Below are positions 17,966 through 27,145 of a stretch of 64,000 bases of DNA, piece after piece; positions within the stretch are counted from its first letter, which is position 1, and every line of letters starts with the position of its first letter. The notes under the pieces were generated by a model. That model was given only the letters and a program-made list of their open reading frames with translations. It searched no databases and had not been told where the DNA came from. This DNA comes from Desmospora profundinema (GTDB lineage: Bacteria > Bacillota > Bacilli > Thermoactinomycetales > DSM-45169): contig NZ_JAVDQG010000009.1 in NCBI RefSeq assembly GCF_031454155.1, positions 1-64,000 on the forward strand, written 5' to 3'. A program made the translations under genes and the position numbers.

Positions 17966-18667
17966 ATGGGCTCCTGTGCCGCGCTTATGCGAAGGAATGT
18001 GCTGGTGGCGGACGACGACCGGGATATCGTTCGGCTGATTCGTGATGCGCTGGAGTACGAAGGGTTCCATGTACGGGCTGCGCACGACGGACGGTCCACT
18101 TATGAAATCGTCAAACAGGAAACGGTCGATTTCATCATTCTGGATATTATGATGCCGGAAATGGACGGGTTGGAAACATGCCGACTCATTCGAAAAAACC
18201 ATGGGGTGCCGATCCTCATCCTGAGTGCCCGCGACCGGGAATTGGACAAAATTGTAGGATTGGAAATCGGAGCCGACGATTATATGACAAAACCGTTTAG
18301 TGTGCAGGAATTGGCGGCCCGGGTGAAAGCCCATTTCCGCCGAATCGAACGGCTGCGGCACGAATGGGGGGAGGGAAAACCGGATTCCCCGCTCCAGCTC
18401 GATGAACGAACGTATGAAGTATTTGTTGACGGCAGCCCCATTGACTTGTCCACCAGGGAGTTTCAAATCCTCCACCACCTTGCATCCCGCCCCAATCAAG
18501 TGGTGTCTCGGGAACAGTTGTATGCTAGTGTATGGGGCGACACATGGGGGGACCGCAATACCGTAACGGTTCATATCAAAAATTTGCGAAAAAAACTGGG
18601 GCGCGACTTCATTAAAACGGTATGGGGCGTCGGCTACAAATTTGTCGGGAGGGAACCGGGGCCATGA
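17966..18667 (+). CDS. OmpR-family response regulator
   Basis: Predicted 233-residue response regulator. The receiver domain has VADDDRD near the N-terminus, the phospho-acceptor Asp in FIILDIMMPEMDG and the conserved KPF; a winged-helix DNA-binding domain follows (LSTREFQILHHL, YASVWGD, TVTVHIKNLRKKL). AAAGGAGGTG lies 11 bases before the ATG at 17966; a second in-frame ATG at 17987 is possible. It overlaps the kinase gene by four bases (ATGA). The pair precedes an MMPL exporter gene and may control it. Confidence 0.92.
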   Translation: MGSCAALMRRNVLVADDDRDIVRLIRDALEYEGFHVRAAHDGRSTYEIVKQETVDFIILDIMMPEMDGLETCRLIRKNHGVPILILSARDRELDKIVGLEIGADDYMTKPFSVQELAARVKAHFRRIERLRHEWGEGKPDSPLQLDERTYEVFVDGSPIDLSTREFQILHHLASRPNQVVSREQLYASVWGDTWGDRNTVTVHIKNLRKKLGRDFIKTVWGVGYKFVGREPGP

Positions 18668-19989
18668 AGCTAAAGTGGAAGCTCCCCCTCCTCTTTTTCT
18701 TTCTCAGTCTGGCTCTGTTTTTTCTCATCGTTTTTTACTTGCGGGTGGATGTGATTCAGGGGATTTGGGAACGGGTGGAAGGGATGCGAAAGCAGGCGCA
18801 AGCGGCCGAGCGGGAATGGGTACGCGTGTTGGCAGCGGCTCATCCGGACTATGCGGAGATGGGGGAGCTTCTGGAGCAGGCGGTGGAAACGGAAGGGGCC
18901 TCTTTTCGCCTTTATGGTCCGGATTCCTACCAGCTGTTGGCTTACGCCGACTCAGGCCGTTCTGGCAACAGTACGGAGGAGCGATGGTATCCGGTCCGCA
19001 AGGGCGGGGAAACGGTGGCGTTCCTTCAGGTGGAACGGGTGGTCAAAGAGGAGGACGTCGGTTTGAACCGGGCATTGACGGATACGTTCGGTTTCTTATT
19101 GGTATTCCTGCTGTTGTTATTCGTGATGCTGGGTTGGTACTTCAATGCGACGATCACCCGTCCATTGGCCCGGCTCAATGCGCGTTTGGACGCCGTTGTC
19201 CTCCGACGGCCCCTCCCTCCTCTACAGCGCAAGGGATGGGATGACAGCGAGATCGGGGAATTGTACCGTCGGTTTGGAGAGATGGAGAAGCGGTTGTATC
19301 GGGCCCACCGGGAGCAAGTGGATATGGTGGCGGCGATTGCTCATGATTTGAAAACCCCGCTGACGTCCATGAATGGTTTTCTGGAACTCTTAACCACCCG
19401 GTATGCTCCCACGGATACCAAGCAGAGAGAGTATCTCGATCTGGTGAAACGAAAGGCGGACAATTTAGCATCCCTGTTGGATCATTTTTCTGCCTTTGCC
19501 CGAGACGAAGTGTCCTTGCAGGAGATGGAACTGGAAGAGAGGCTGATGCGACCCCTGTTTGAGTCGATCGCCCGTGAGTATGAAGCGGAATTGGCCGGAT
19601 TGGATCGGGCCTGTCACTGGAGCCATGATCTCGGCGACGAGCGCGTCCTTCTTCACGAACCGATGATTCGGCGGTTATTTGCCAACCTGGTTCATAACGC
19701 GTTCCGACATGGGAAACGCCAAGATCTGGCGGTGTGGTTGACCGCTACCGTCCACGGCGATCATATCCGTATTTGTGTAGAGGATAATGGCAGGGGTGTT
19801 CCGCGCGAGGCACTGGATGCACTGTTTGGACGTTTTTTCACAGTGGACGCCTCCCGGCGGGAGCAGAATGGCTCCGGGCTGGGACTGGCCAGCTGCCGTT
19901 CCATTGTGGAACGGCACGGGGGGAGGATTCAAGCGGATGTTTCATCCAAGGGCGGGTTGGCCGTTTCGTTCCAGTTGCCGCTGCTGTGA
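18664..19989 (+). CDS. Sensor histidine kinase
   Basis: Predicted 441-residue membrane kinase: TM1 at about residues 8-28, an extracellular sensor domain to about 140, TM2 at about 142-162, HAMP, HisKA with the phospho-acceptor His in AIAHDLKTPLTSM, and HATPase_c with VEDNGRGVP and GSGLGLA. The start at 18664 overlaps the response-regulator stop. The signal is unknown; adjacency to an MMPL exporter suggests a link to envelope or toxic-compound stress. Confidence 0.92.
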   Translation: MKLKWKLPLLFFFLSLALFFLIVFYLRVDVIQGIWERVEGMRKQAQAAEREWVRVLAAAHPDYAEMGELLEQAVETEGASFRLYGPDSYQLLAYADSGRSGNSTEERWYPVRKGGETVAFLQVERVVKEEDVGLNRALTDTFGFLLVFLLLLFVMLGWYFNATITRPLARLNARLDAVVLRRPLPPLQRKGWDDSEIGELYRRFGEMEKRLYRAHREQVDMVAAIAHDLKTPLTSMNGFLELLTTRYAPTDTKQREYLDLVKRKADNLASLLDHFSAFARDEVSLQEMELEERLMRPLFESIAREYEAELAGLDRACHWSHDLGDERVLLHEPMIRRLFANLVHNAFRHGKRQDLAVWLTATVHGDHIRICVEDNGRGVPREALDALFGRFFTVDASRREQNGSGLGLASCRSIVERHGGRIQADVSSKGGLAVSFQLPLL

Positions 19990-20104
19990 GAGGAATCGCG
20001 GTTGAAGCGGGTTCCTTTATACTTTTTCATATTCGTTTCATCTCTGGTTCAGCTTTCCTTGGTATCCTGAACATTCAGTGGGAGCTGACGGGAGGCGAGA
20101 TGGT

Positions 20105-23100
20105 TTGAGGCGAATCATGCGGTGGAAGTGGTGGATATTGTTCACTTGGGTGGCGGTCTCCCTGGTGATGGTGTTTACCATGCCGGATTTGGGGCAGCTG
20201 GTCCGGGAAAAGGGGCAGCCTAGTATCCCGGACCACTATTCTTCTCAAGTGGCGAACATCCTGGCGGAACGGCTGGACGAAGAGGCGGATGGCGAGGGAA
20301 GGATGACGGTGTTGGCGGTTTTCGGAGGGAAAGAGAATGCCTTGTCCCAGCGCCAGCAGAACGAGGTGGAAGGGATGATCCGCTCCCTTGAGAAACGGAA
20401 GGAGGAGCTGGGGATCACCCAAGTTCTTCACCCTTTTGAAGAAGAAACGCTAAAAGAGCGACTCCTTTCCAAAAATGGGAGCACGGTGTTGATCCCGATC
20501 TCGGTGGAGCGGAAAGGACGAACGGTGGAAGAGGTACGCGAGGAGTTGGATGCGGCTTTGTCTACTTCCGTTCCACACTTGCTCACGGGTCCCCAATTGA
20601 TCGACGAGGACTTCGCTCGTACGTCTCTGGAAGGGATACGCAAAACCGAGTCGATCTCTGTCCTTTTCATCCTGGCCGTGTTGGTGATTGTGTTTCGATC
20701 CCCTGTAGCACCGTTGGTGTCGCTGGTTTCGGTGGCTTTTTCTTACGCCGTCTCGTTGGGGATCGTGGCTCATCTGGTGGAGTCGTGGGATTTTCCGTTT
20801 GCCAATTTCACACAGGTATTTTTGGTCCTGGTGTTGTTCGGGGTGGGAACCGACTACAACATTTTGCTGTTCTCCCGTTTCAAAGAAGAACTGAGCAAAG
20901 GAAAATCCGTGGCTGAGTCCATCGTTGTCACCTATCGCACCGCAGGGAAAACAGTTTTTTACAGTGGATTAACCGTATTCATTGGATTTGCCTGTCTGGG
21001 CCTGGCCCGCTTTTCCATCTACCAGGCGGGAGTGGCCGTTGCCATTGGGGTGTTGGTCATGTTGGCGGCACTGACCACGGTGATCCCGTTTTTTATGTCC
21101 CTGTTGGGCCACCGGTTGTTTTGGCCGGCGCAAACGAACCGTGGATATGGAGAAAACCGAATGTGGTCGTCTCTTTCCTCTTTTTCCTATCGGAGGCCGC
21201 TCTTTTCTCTCCTATTGGTGGGATTGCTGACGGTACCGGTCCTGTTCCTTCATGAAGATACTCTTTCCTACAACAGCCTGGACGAAGTGGACGATTCGTA
21301 TCCGTCTGTACGGGGATTTGAAACCGTGTCGGATACGTTTACCCCAGGACGAACGATGCCCGTCCAAATCATGCTCCACTCGTCCCACCCCCTCGATTCG
21401 GCAGAAGCCCTGGGACTGCTGGATCGGGTGGCCAATACCCTGGACCGGGTGAACGGAGTACGGCAAGTGTATGGACCCACCCGCCCCCAAGGGGAACCAC
21501 TGGAGGATTTTTACGTATCGGAACAAACCGGTGAAGTGGGAGAAGGCATCGGCGAAGCCGGGAGTGGAACGGAAGCGGTTCGAGAGGGGCTGGATCAGGC
21601 GGTGGCAGGGATCGGTTCCGGTTCGGATACGGATTTTTCCCAAGTGGATCGCTTGCTGTCCGGGACTGCCGCCACCCGGGAAGGAGTCGGACGTGCCAAT
21701 GAAGCACTGGCCGCTGTCCAGGCGGGCTTAAACCGGGGTGCAGACGGTGTCGGTGAGATTCGGGACGGGCTGCACAGTCTGGAGCAGTCTGCGGGCAGGT
21801 TGGCCTCCTCCACACAGGAACTGGCAGCCGGTTACAATCAGTTGTACAAAGGCTACCAAACGTTCGGCCGACAGTATCGCCAGGTGGAAGAACAGATCGG
21901 TGGTGTCGCTGCCGCTTTGCAATTGGTGCAGGGACAGGCGGAAAAGCTGGTGGTGCAACGACCGGATCTGGCTGCAGATCCTGATTATGTGACACTGAAA
22001 AGAACGGTTGATGAGTTGGTTCCTCAAGTGGATAGACTGAGGGGCGGCTTTTCTCAGTTGAACGATCACTATGAGGGGACATTGGCCTCTTTCAGCCAAA
22101 CCAATGATGGTCTAAAACAGGTGCAGACGGGTCAGAAAAAAATGGGGGCCGGGATTGGCGAACTACGGCAGGGAACGGAAGCGTTGGCGAGCGGGTTGGA
22201 AAGAGGGGCTTCGGGGCAAGCCCAGGTCCGGGAGGGGTTAAAAAGTGTCGAAACCGGATTGGGGCGTGTCTATGAGGGGCAGCGGGAGCTGCTGTCCGGA
22301 CTACAACAATTGGACGGGAACCTGTCGGAATTAAAAGGAGGGTTGAATGAGAGCGCCGACGGGCTGGGGGAGATTTCCGACGGATTGGAAGGCGCCCGCT
22401 CCTATTTGGAGGAGCTGTCCGGAGGTATTTCTGATGCGTTTTATGTTCCGGAAGAAGTGCGGAAAAGCAGTGATTTTCAGGCGTTTCTAGACCGCTTTTT
22501 GTCCCGTGACCGCAATACAGTCCAGTGGGAAGTGGAATTGGCTGACGATCCGTATTCCCAGGAGGCGATGGAAGTGGTGGCCGATTTGGAAGAAGCGGTG
22601 GCATCATCGATCCGGGGTACGCCTCTGGAAGGAGCTGAATTAGGGATCGGAGGGGTTTCTTCCCAAAATCGGGATCTGAGTCAGTTATCCACGGATGACC
22701 TATACCGAACCGCCGGTTGGATGTTGGCGGGAATCGCACTGGTGCTGTTATGGCTGTTGCGCTCTTTTTGGAATACGGTCTATGCCCTTGCAGCGCTGAT
22801 ATTGTCGTATTTTACGGCATTGACGGCGACGGAAGTGATCTTCATTCACATCTTGGATCAACCGGGCTTAACGTGGACGGTTCCTTTCTTCTCCCTGATC
22901 ATGATTGTCTCGTTGGGGGTGGATTACACCATTTTCCTGATGATGCGGTACCGGGAACATCCCGAGATGTACCAGGGTGATGCCATCGTTTTGGCCGCCA
23001 AACGGGTGGGAGGGGTGGTGATCTCAGCAGCCATCATCCTGTCCGGGACGTTTGCCGCCCTGTATCCATCGGGCGTGCTTACGCTGGTGCAGATCGCCAC

Positions 23101-23221
23101 AGTGGTTATCATCGCATTGATGTTGTTGGCTGTCGTATTGTTGCCCATGTTTATGCCGGCGATGATGGCGGTGACCGAGCGATTGCGTACCCCGCGGGAA
23201 TCCTGGTCGGTGGAGAAATAA
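20105..23221 (+). CDS. MMPL-family RND-type exporter
   Basis: Predicted 1038-residue transporter of the MMPL group (similar in plan to Bacillus YdgH). It has one N-terminal TM, an extracellular loop, a first block of TM segments at about residues 180-370, a very long extracellular region with heptad- and Gly-containing repeats (GLDQAVAG, GLNRGADGVGEIRDGL, GLKSVETGLGRV) like those of YhgE/Pip proteins, and a second TM block at about 865-1020. It probably exports lipids or hydrophobic compounds. The TTG at 20105 is preferred because GGGAGG stands eight bases upstream; an in-frame GTG at 20078 has none. Confidence 0.88.
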   Translation: MRRIMRWKWWILFTWVAVSLVMVFTMPDLGQLVREKGQPSIPDHYSSQVANILAERLDEEADGEGRMTVLAVFGGKENALSQRQQNEVEGMIRSLEKRKEELGITQVLHPFEEETLKERLLSKNGSTVLIPISVERKGRTVEEVREELDAALSTSVPHLLTGPQLIDEDFARTSLEGIRKTESISVLFILAVLVIVFRSPVAPLVSLVSVAFSYAVSLGIVAHLVESWDFPFANFTQVFLVLVLFGVGTDYNILLFSRFKEELSKGKSVAESIVVTYRTAGKTVFYSGLTVFIGFACLGLARFSIYQAGVAVAIGVLVMLAALTTVIPFFMSLLGHRLFWPAQTNRGYGENRMWSSLSSFSYRRPLFSLLLVGLLTVPVLFLHEDTLSYNSLDEVDDSYPSVRGFETVSDTFTPGRTMPVQIMLHSSHPLDSAEALGLLDRVANTLDRVNGVRQVYGPTRPQGEPLEDFYVSEQTGEVGEGIGEAGSGTEAVREGLDQAVAGIGSGSDTDFSQVDRLLSGTAATREGVGRANEALAAVQAGLNRGADGVGEIRDGLHSLEQSAGRLASSTQELAAGYNQLYKGYQTFGRQYRQVEEQIGGVAAALQLVQGQAEKLVVQRPDLAADPDYVTLKRTVDELVPQVDRLRGGFSQLNDHYEGTLASFSQTNDGLKQVQTGQKKMGAGIGELRQGTEALASGLERGASGQAQVREGLKSVETGLGRVYEGQRELLSGLQQLDGNLSELKGGLNESADGLGEISDGLEGARSYLEELSGGISDAFYVPEEVRKSSDFQAFLDRFLSRDRNTVQWEVELADDPYSQEAMEVVADLEEAVASSIRGTPLEGAELGIGGVSSQNRDLSQLSTDDLYRTAGWMLAGIALVLLWLLRSFWNTVYALAALILSYFTALTATEVIFIHILDQPGLTWTVPFFSLIMIVSLGVDYTIFLMMRYREHPEMYQGDAIVLAAKRVGGVVISAAIILSGTFAALYPSGVLTLVQIATVVIIALMLLAVVLLPMFMPAMMAVTERLRTPRESWSVEK

Positions 23222-23238
23222 AAAAGGAGTTTCTTAAA

Positions 23239-23276
23239 CCTCTCTGTCGTTTTTTCTGATAGAGAGGTCGTTATTT
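23239..23276 (+). terminator. Terminator after the MMPL gene
   Basis: CCTCTCT pairs with AGAGAGG around a T-rich loop, followed by TTATTTTT. Confidence 0.6.
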
Positions 23277-23437
23277 TTCTCTTTTTGGACAAACTACATA
23301 AACATGGATTTTGCCGAATCGACGAAGGTGGTTTGCAATTGATCCAAAAACAATTATTATAGGATAAGGTTGATCAAGATCATGTTAAAAACCCGTTAGG
23401 TTATTGTAAAAACTACGGTTAATAGGGGGAATCGCTG

Positions 23438-24061
23438 TTGTTCGGTTTTCAACGGTCGAAGGACTCGGTGTTCTACCAAACATTGGTGGAAGCTTCAGGC
23501 AATATCGTCGAAGCGATGCAGTTATTTCGACAAAATGTAGAAACCCTGGAGCATAAGGAAGAGTATGCCGAGAAGCTGAAGGACTTAGAGAATAAAGGGG
23601 ATGACTATACCCATATCCTGATCCGGGAGCTGAATCAAACCTTCGTTACTCCGCTGGACCGGGAGGATATTCTCCAGCTGGCGGTCAAACTGGATGATGT
23701 GCTGGATGGTGTGGAGGCCTGTGCATCCCGATTCGTATACTGCCACGTCGAAAAAACAACCCCGTATCTGATGCAGTTTGCGGAAATCCTGGAGAAATTG
23801 GCTGAACACCTGCAAGAAGCGTTTATCGCTCTGGAGAAAAAGGATTACGCCTCCATCCAAAACCGGGCCGTCGAGATCAATATGTTGGAAAACCAAGCGG
23901 ATCGATTGATGCGGGAATCCGTTGGTTCGTTGTTTGAAAACCCAACCGATCCGATTGAGTTGATCAAGATGAAAGAGCTGTACGAAAAGTTGGAAGCAGT
24001 AACCGATACTGCGGAAGACTTGGCCGATGTGTTGGAAAGCGTGGTCTTGAAATATGCTTGA
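23438..24061 (+). CDS. DUF47/PhoU-like Pit accessory protein
   Basis: Predicted 207-residue all-helical protein of the DUF47 (PhoU-like) family, starting with TTG after AGGGGGA. The sequence pattern MFGFQRSKDSVFYQTL at the start and ENQADRLMRESVGSLF near residue 150 is typical. Such proteins are encoded next to PiT transporters and modulate low-affinity phosphate uptake. It overlaps the transporter gene by eight bases, so the two are translationally coupled. Confidence 0.92.
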   Translation: MFGFQRSKDSVFYQTLVEASGNIVEAMQLFRQNVETLEHKEEYAEKLKDLENKGDDYTHILIRELNQTFVTPLDREDILQLAVKLDDVLDGVEACASRFVYCHVEKTTPYLMQFAEILEKLAEHLQEAFIALEKKDYASIQNRAVEINMLENQADRLMRESVGSLFENPTDPIELIKMKELYEKLEAVTDTAEDLADVLESVVLKYA

Positions 24062-25046
24062 TCCGGTTGTGCTGATCGTCTTTGTCGTCGTTCTCGCTCT
24101 CATCTTTGATTTTACCAATGGTTGGAACGACTCGGCCAACGCAGTGGCCACTGTGATCGGCACCCGGACCATGACCCCGATAAAGGCGGTCTTGATGGCG
24201 GCGGTCCTCAATCTGGCCGGCGCTTTCTTCTCGACCGCCGTCGCTAAAATGATCGGGGGTGGCATTGTCGATCCACACAATGTGACGATGTTGGTGATTG
24301 CTGCCACATTGATCTCTGCCACGTTGTGGAATGCCGTCATGACGATTTTCGGGCTGCCGGTCAGCGCTTCTCACGGTCTGATGGGCTCCTTGATCGGTGC
24401 GGCGTTCGCCTACAAAGGTCTGGCCGTTATCCATATGAACGGCGTGATGCTGATCCTGGCGGCCATGCTCATTTCGCCGTTGTTGGGCGGGGTGGTTTCA
24501 TATTCGATGATGAAGGTGATCCGTGCCTGGTTCGCCAATCAACCCCAATCCCGCGTCAAGCGCATTTTCCGGCCGTTGCAGGTATTCTCCGCCGGCTTTA
24601 TGGCTTTCAGCCACGGAACCGCCGATGCCCAAAAGGTGATGGGGATCATCACCCTGGCGTTGGTGGCGGGAGGCTTCTTGCCGTCGGTGGAAGTGCCGTT
24701 TTGGGTGATTCTGTCCTCCGGTCTGGTAATGGCACTGGGAACCGCTTACGGCGGATGGCGGGTGATCAAGACATTGGGAATGCGCTTGAACCACTTGGAG
24801 ACCCCTCACGGCTTTTCCGCTGAGACGGCGGCGGCTCTGATTCTGACAACAGTGGCACGGATTGGGGTTCCCGTCAGCACCACCCATACCATCACCGGCG
24901 CCATCGTCGGGGTAGGTTTGTCGCAACGGGCCAAGGGTGTTCGCTGGGGCATCGCCGGCAAGATCCTGTACGCCTGGATCTTCACCCTTCCGGGGACGGC
25001 CTTGATGGCTTATCTGCTGTATCATGTCCTTTCCGTGTTGGAATAG
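24054..25046 (+). CDS. pit: PiT-family inorganic phosphate transporter
   Basis: Predicted 330-residue low-affinity phosphate permease with about ten TM segments. Both copies of the PiT signature are visible: FDFTNGWNDSANAVATVIGTR near residue 18 region and GVPVSTTHTITGAIVGVG near residue 273, each containing the conserved polar residues. Cation-coupled (proton or metal-phosphate) uptake is typical of the family. It forms an operon with the DUF47 gene and ends in a terminator. Confidence 0.95.
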   Translation: MLDPVVLIVFVVVLALIFDFTNGWNDSANAVATVIGTRTMTPIKAVLMAAVLNLAGAFFSTAVAKMIGGGIVDPHNVTMLVIAATLISATLWNAVMTIFGLPVSASHGLMGSLIGAAFAYKGLAVIHMNGVMLILAAMLISPLLGGVVSYSMMKVIRAWFANQPQSRVKRIFRPLQVFSAGFMAFSHGTADAQKVMGIITLALVAGGFLPSVEVPFWVILSSGLVMALGTAYGGWRVIKTLGMRLNHLETPHGFSAETAAALILTTVARIGVPVSTTHTITGAIVGVGLSQRAKGVRWGIAGKILYAWIFTLPGTALMAYLLYHVLSVLE

Positions 25047-25061
25047 AGGTTTATAGATAAA

Positions 25062-25097
25062 AGACCCGCTACCCAATTGATCGGTGGCGGGTTTTTG
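25062..25097. terminator. Bidirectional terminator
   Basis: ACCCGCTACC and GGTGGCGGGT form a 10-bp stem followed by TTTTT on the plus strand and a TCTTTT stretch on the minus strand. It separates convergent pit and phospholipase-C-like genes. Confidence 0.88.
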
Positions 25098-25104
25098 TAT
25101 GCGG

Positions 25105-26010
25105 TCAAACGATGGGAGCAAAAACCCGGTTGACCAGACCGCTGTCACAATCCTTGCCCGTCTCATATGAATCGTTACCCAGTTCTCGCTCCAGGGCGGA
25201 CAGAGGTTTTTCCCCCTCCCAATAAGAAAAGGTGGCTTGCAAAAGGGGGGCGCCTTCTTCTACCGCCGCTTCCCACAGGTCGATAAAACTCTCTTGGTGT
25301 TTCTCTTCCGGGACGGCCGGATGCAGCCATTCCCGGCGGTTTTCGTTGAGGTAAGGGTTCCCGGAGGGAAGCGGACGGTATCGGAAAGGGGCGATTTTCC
25401 CCAGGGTGAAGACCCATTTGATTCGCCATGGATCGAAAAAGAATCGCAAGGCCCGTTTCATATCCTGATAGGCTTGTTGCCAATGATCGGGTGAAAGCGT
25501 TTTTGTTTCACCGGGAAAATGGCTTTGGGCTGTTTGGTGCAGGAGTACCGCCCATGGATCGGGCATCTTTTTTCCAACGTCGATCCGGGGGACAACCGGT
25601 GTGTTCCAGGTTTGAATGCCAGCCATACGCTCTGCCAGCAACGTATCGATCATAACCTCCAGCTCTTGGTGTTTGTATTTTCCTTCCCCGGATCGGTAGA
25701 TGATGTAGGGATGGGTCTGCCGGTCCAGAATGTGATGGGTAAGGAACCCGGCGACATAGTCGCGGAAGTCGGGGTGTACCTTTGCGGCCGTGATCAGATC
25801 GAGTAAAAAGGGTCCACAGTGGCGGCGATGGATGGCGTTTCCCAGCTCCACCACGACTGTATCCGGTTGCCACGGCCAGAAACGATGGTACAACAGAGGA
25901 TCGGGTCCCTGGCACCCCAATTGATAGGGTTTTTGATCCGCCGGCAACGGTCGGCCTGTTTTTTTCCACACCTGGTGTCCAAACAGAATATGACTCCAAA
26001 TATTAGGCAT
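25105..26010 (-). CDS. Zinc-dependent phospholipase C-like protein
   Basis: Predicted 301-residue protein of the Zn-dependent PLC/S1-P1-like fold (PF00882-type). Metal-ligand-like residues are in the N-terminal W-S-H (MPNIWSHILFG), QGPDPLLYHRFWP, NAIHRRH and AGFLTHHILDRQTHPY. Members without a signal peptide, as here, are common in Firmicutes and have no proven substrate. The start at 26010 is chosen because GGAGGAG lies at good spacing; an ATG 36 bases upstream does not. Confidence 0.85.
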   Translation of the reverse strand: MPNIWSHILFGHQVWKKTGRPLPADQKPYQLGCQGPDPLLYHRFWPWQPDTVVVELGNAIHRRHCGPFLLDLITAAKVHPDFRDYVAGFLTHHILDRQTHPYIIYRSGEGKYKHQELEVMIDTLLAERMAGIQTWNTPVVPRIDVGKKMPDPWAVLLHQTAQSHFPGETKTLSPDHWQQAYQDMKRALRFFFDPWRIKWVFTLGKIAPFRYRPLPSGNPYLNENRREWLHPAVPEEKHQESFIDLWEAAVEEGAPLLQATFSYWEGEKPLSALERELGNDSYETGKDCDSGLVNRVFAPIV

Positions 26011-26202
26011 CAGGCACTCCTCCAATGTAAAAGAATCGAATAGCATTTCGACCCGGCAGGAAAGGGTTCCTTGTCAAAAGGGTTATTCCGTATCTACCCG
26101 CCGAATCCGGTTGTTTTTGGAAAAGTCTTGGAATATCGCAAGTGTCCTCTCCCCGGTGCATAACGATAGATAAATGAACTCGTTTATGGGGAGGAACGAA
26201 TC

Positions 26203-27084
26203 GTGGAATTGCGGGCTTGGGATGAGCACCATTTCTGGCTGGAGATCTTGGAGGATCATGCGCAATTTGTATTTGAGTTTTTATCCCCCGCTGAAAAGAA
26301 ATGGGTACAAGCAGCAAAAAGTTATAAACAGCGCTTTCGTGCCCTGCGGCAAGAACTGCAGGGAATCGATCGAGGTGCCGCGGTGACATCTTTCGAAATG
26401 ATCCAGTTCGCACGGCGAGCGCAACCGGTCGCCGCTGGATATTATCAGTTGGAAACTGCGTTGCAGCGTCTCCGCATCCGTAATCAGATCGTGATAACGG
26501 CTACCCCGTCTTATTTTAACGGAACGCTTTTGGAAAATGAGGAATACTTGCGGTTTCTTTCCCACTATGTCTGCGGAATGGAGCCGCCGCCCCTGCCGTT
26601 GGCGGATTTATTGGAGCTGTGGTTGGTGGATCAGTTGGGTCACGCGCTGTTGTTAATCAATCATCTGGATCCAGTGGAAGTGCAAGTGGCTGCCCGAGCC
26701 GATCAATTTCGAGCCGCCTTCCAAGCACTGTTATTACAAAACCGGACGATTACCGGGTACTTGCGGTCGGAGCCGCCGGGTTTTCCAAGACAGATGAAAC
26801 TGGCGGCGCAAGCGGCCGAACAAGTGACGGAATTTTATTTTTTCGTCCAATATGTGGTGCGGGAATTCCGAAATCATCAGTTAATGAATAAGACCACACT
26901 ACGTTTTTTGGAACATCATTTTCCGGAGGCTTGCTATTTTCTGCACAAGCTGTCTCATTATGCCCCGGATATCACCATTCCCCCCGATTGTCTCTTAACC
27001 AAACCGACGAAATATCCCAATCCCTCCGGATCGTCTGTTGCCCCAACCGATGAAGGTTTACCCAGTCCCGGGGCCTCCAGTTGA
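26203..27084 (+). CDS. DUF2935 domain protein
   Basis: Predicted 293-residue soluble, mostly helical protein with two repeats of the DUF2935 four-helix unit, each starting with an HxxxW-like pattern (DEHHFWLEILEDHAQFV near residue 6; DQLGHALLLINHLDP near residue 142) that could bind metal. Function unknown. GGGGAGG precedes the GTG start. It lies just upstream of the spore germination operon but has its own spacing and no overlap. Confidence 0.85.
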   Translation: MELRAWDEHHFWLEILEDHAQFVFEFLSPAEKKWVQAAKSYKQRFRALRQELQGIDRGAAVTSFEMIQFARRAQPVAAGYYQLETALQRLRIRNQIVITATPSYFNGTLLENEEYLRFLSHYVCGMEPPPLPLADLLELWLVDQLGHALLLINHLDPVEVQVAARADQFRAAFQALLLQNRTITGYLRSEPPGFPRQMKLAAQAAEQVTEFYFFVQYVVREFRNHQLMNKTTLRFLEHHFPEACYFLHKLSHYAPDITIPPDCLLTKPTKYPNPSGSSVAPTDEGLPSPGASS

Positions 27085-27145
27085 ATATTCCCTTCTCTTT
27101 TCGCTCAATCTATAAATCAAACCGCTATTTAAAAGAGGGGCTTTT